Positions 63,116 through 64,000 of a DNA stretch of 64,000 bases are shown piece after piece. The notes under the pieces are model-generated. The model saw nothing but the letters and a program-made list of their open reading frames with translations. It had not been told where the DNA came from and searched no databases. The DNA comes from Drosophila pseudoobscura (Eukaryota > Arthropoda > Insecta > Diptera > Drosophilidae). A program made the position numbers and the translations under genes. Where the stretch lies: the NCBI RefSeq assembly GCF_009870125.1, contig NC_046681.1, positions 23,015,001 to 23,079,000 of the forward strand, given 5' to 3'. Within the stretch, counting starts at the first letter, position 1; each line of letters begins with the position of its first letter.

Positions 63116-63259
63116 CGTCGTCGGAGGGGAATGCCAGGGGCTGCCCATTGGAGCGTGCCGCTGCGAATCTGTTTCATCCGTGTTCGTACGCGGCGCGTGC
63201 GAAAACTCAACTGAGAGCCGAGGAGCGACCCTCACATTGGAAAAGCGCCGAGAAACCAT

Positions 63260-64000
63260 CAGCGCAGCGCACCTTTGCGAGTCACCAGCACCAGTAGCCC
63301 CAACCCCCTTCCATCGACATGAGTTTTCTTTTAATATTAAAAAATATTGCTCAGAGATTCTTTGTGTTATATTTAGCCAAGACTCCTCGCTCTCTGGGAG
63401 CGAACGCTGCTTCCTATTCGGAACGCACTCTTTCGGCTGTCATCGCCTGGTCCTCCCGCTGCCACCCCCTGCCTCTCTTCCTAATCTCCCAAACACTTTT
63501 CGCACAGAATCTCATGCTCCAAAGTGGCTGTGGAAATTTGTTTATATGTAAAACATTGTGTGTACCAGCAGCTGAGCAGAGAGATCTGCCATGAACTGCG
63601 TACATGGACTTGTGGGCTTCCATGGAATTGGTTTTTGTTTATATTCGGCTTTTTGATTGGCACTTATTGGTCATGTGAATTGGATGAGATCAGAGATCAG
63701 GTGCGAAAGGGGAGCATCATTAGAGTAACGAGGTTAAGGGGTTATTCGTCGTAAAGAAGATTGCTGAAGTGTGGTGAAAAAAAGGCAAATACGTTTTTTT
63801 TGTACGTTTGCTGTCGAAGAATTCACTACGAGATTTTTCTCAGTGTCATCTTGCGTTGCCTTCCTTACGATTTACCGTTTGTTATTGTCCACTGTCGCTC
63901 CCATTGCTATGTAGCTGTTAAAGAGAGAGTGCGTAGGTAAAAAGACTCGCTCAGAGAGGATCAAAAGAGACAAGAAGAAGAGAGCACGCGTTGAGCGTGT
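63260..64000. other. Upstream region of the LRR gene, no gene seen
   Basis: This 741-bp end of the window contains only short open frames without family resemblance and a GA-rich end (63920-63990). It should include the promoter of the LRR gene; no initiator, TATA box or housekeeping motif stands out. Confidence 0.5.

Noticed and set aside
1..64000. tRNA, rRNA and CRISPR signals
   Set aside because: I found no tRNA-like B-box with a matching cloverleaf, no rRNA sequence and no array of evenly spaced repeats; microRNA hairpins cannot be excluded by eye.

Overview
The window is fly nuclear DNA, almost certainly Drosophila. It contains the zinc-finger genes sister of odd and bowl (sob) and drumstick (drm), together with Spindly and the IFT57 homologue. 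All have short introns (56-132 bp where compact), GT-AG splicing and Drosophila-type core promoter motifs. The many short, impure microsatellites and the sob 600-codon form would suit the obscura group, but that is an inference and no species call is safe by eye. The bulk of the window is regulatory and intergenic DNA; only about 10 kb is coding.

Layout: positions 1-3565 hold the upstream/5' region of sob, rich in GA/CT tracts. sob lies on the plus strand at 3566-5464 (two coding exons). From 5.7 to 41 kb there is no convincing gene: this is the large sob-drm intergenic domain, where shared enhancers of the odd-family cluster would be expected, with many microsatellites and one complete 1648-bp foldback-type Tc1 transposon (19857-21504). 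drm lies on the minus strand at 40970-42479, with a tiny last coding exon after a 1.26-kb intron. Another gene-poor stretch runs from 42.5 to 55.8 kb.

From 55.8 kb the window becomes gene-dense: IFT57 (minus, three exons) and Spindly (plus, six exons) are divergent across a 0.7-kb shared promoter. An RFX X-box lies on the IFT57 side, a DRE in the middle, and Ohler motif 6/motif 7 elements on the Spindly side. A single-exon leucine-rich-repeat membrane protein gene (minus) converges on Spindly with about 140 bp between stop codons. Sob and Drm are nuclear C2H2 regulators of the odd-skipped family (patterning, leg joints, gut). IFT57 works in cilium assembly, Spindly recruits dynein to kinetochores, and the LRR protein is an uncharacterised cell-surface protein. 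Most notable are the near-perfect palindromic Tc1 derivative, the homologous phase-2 intron shared by sob and drm, and the X-box in front of IFT57.
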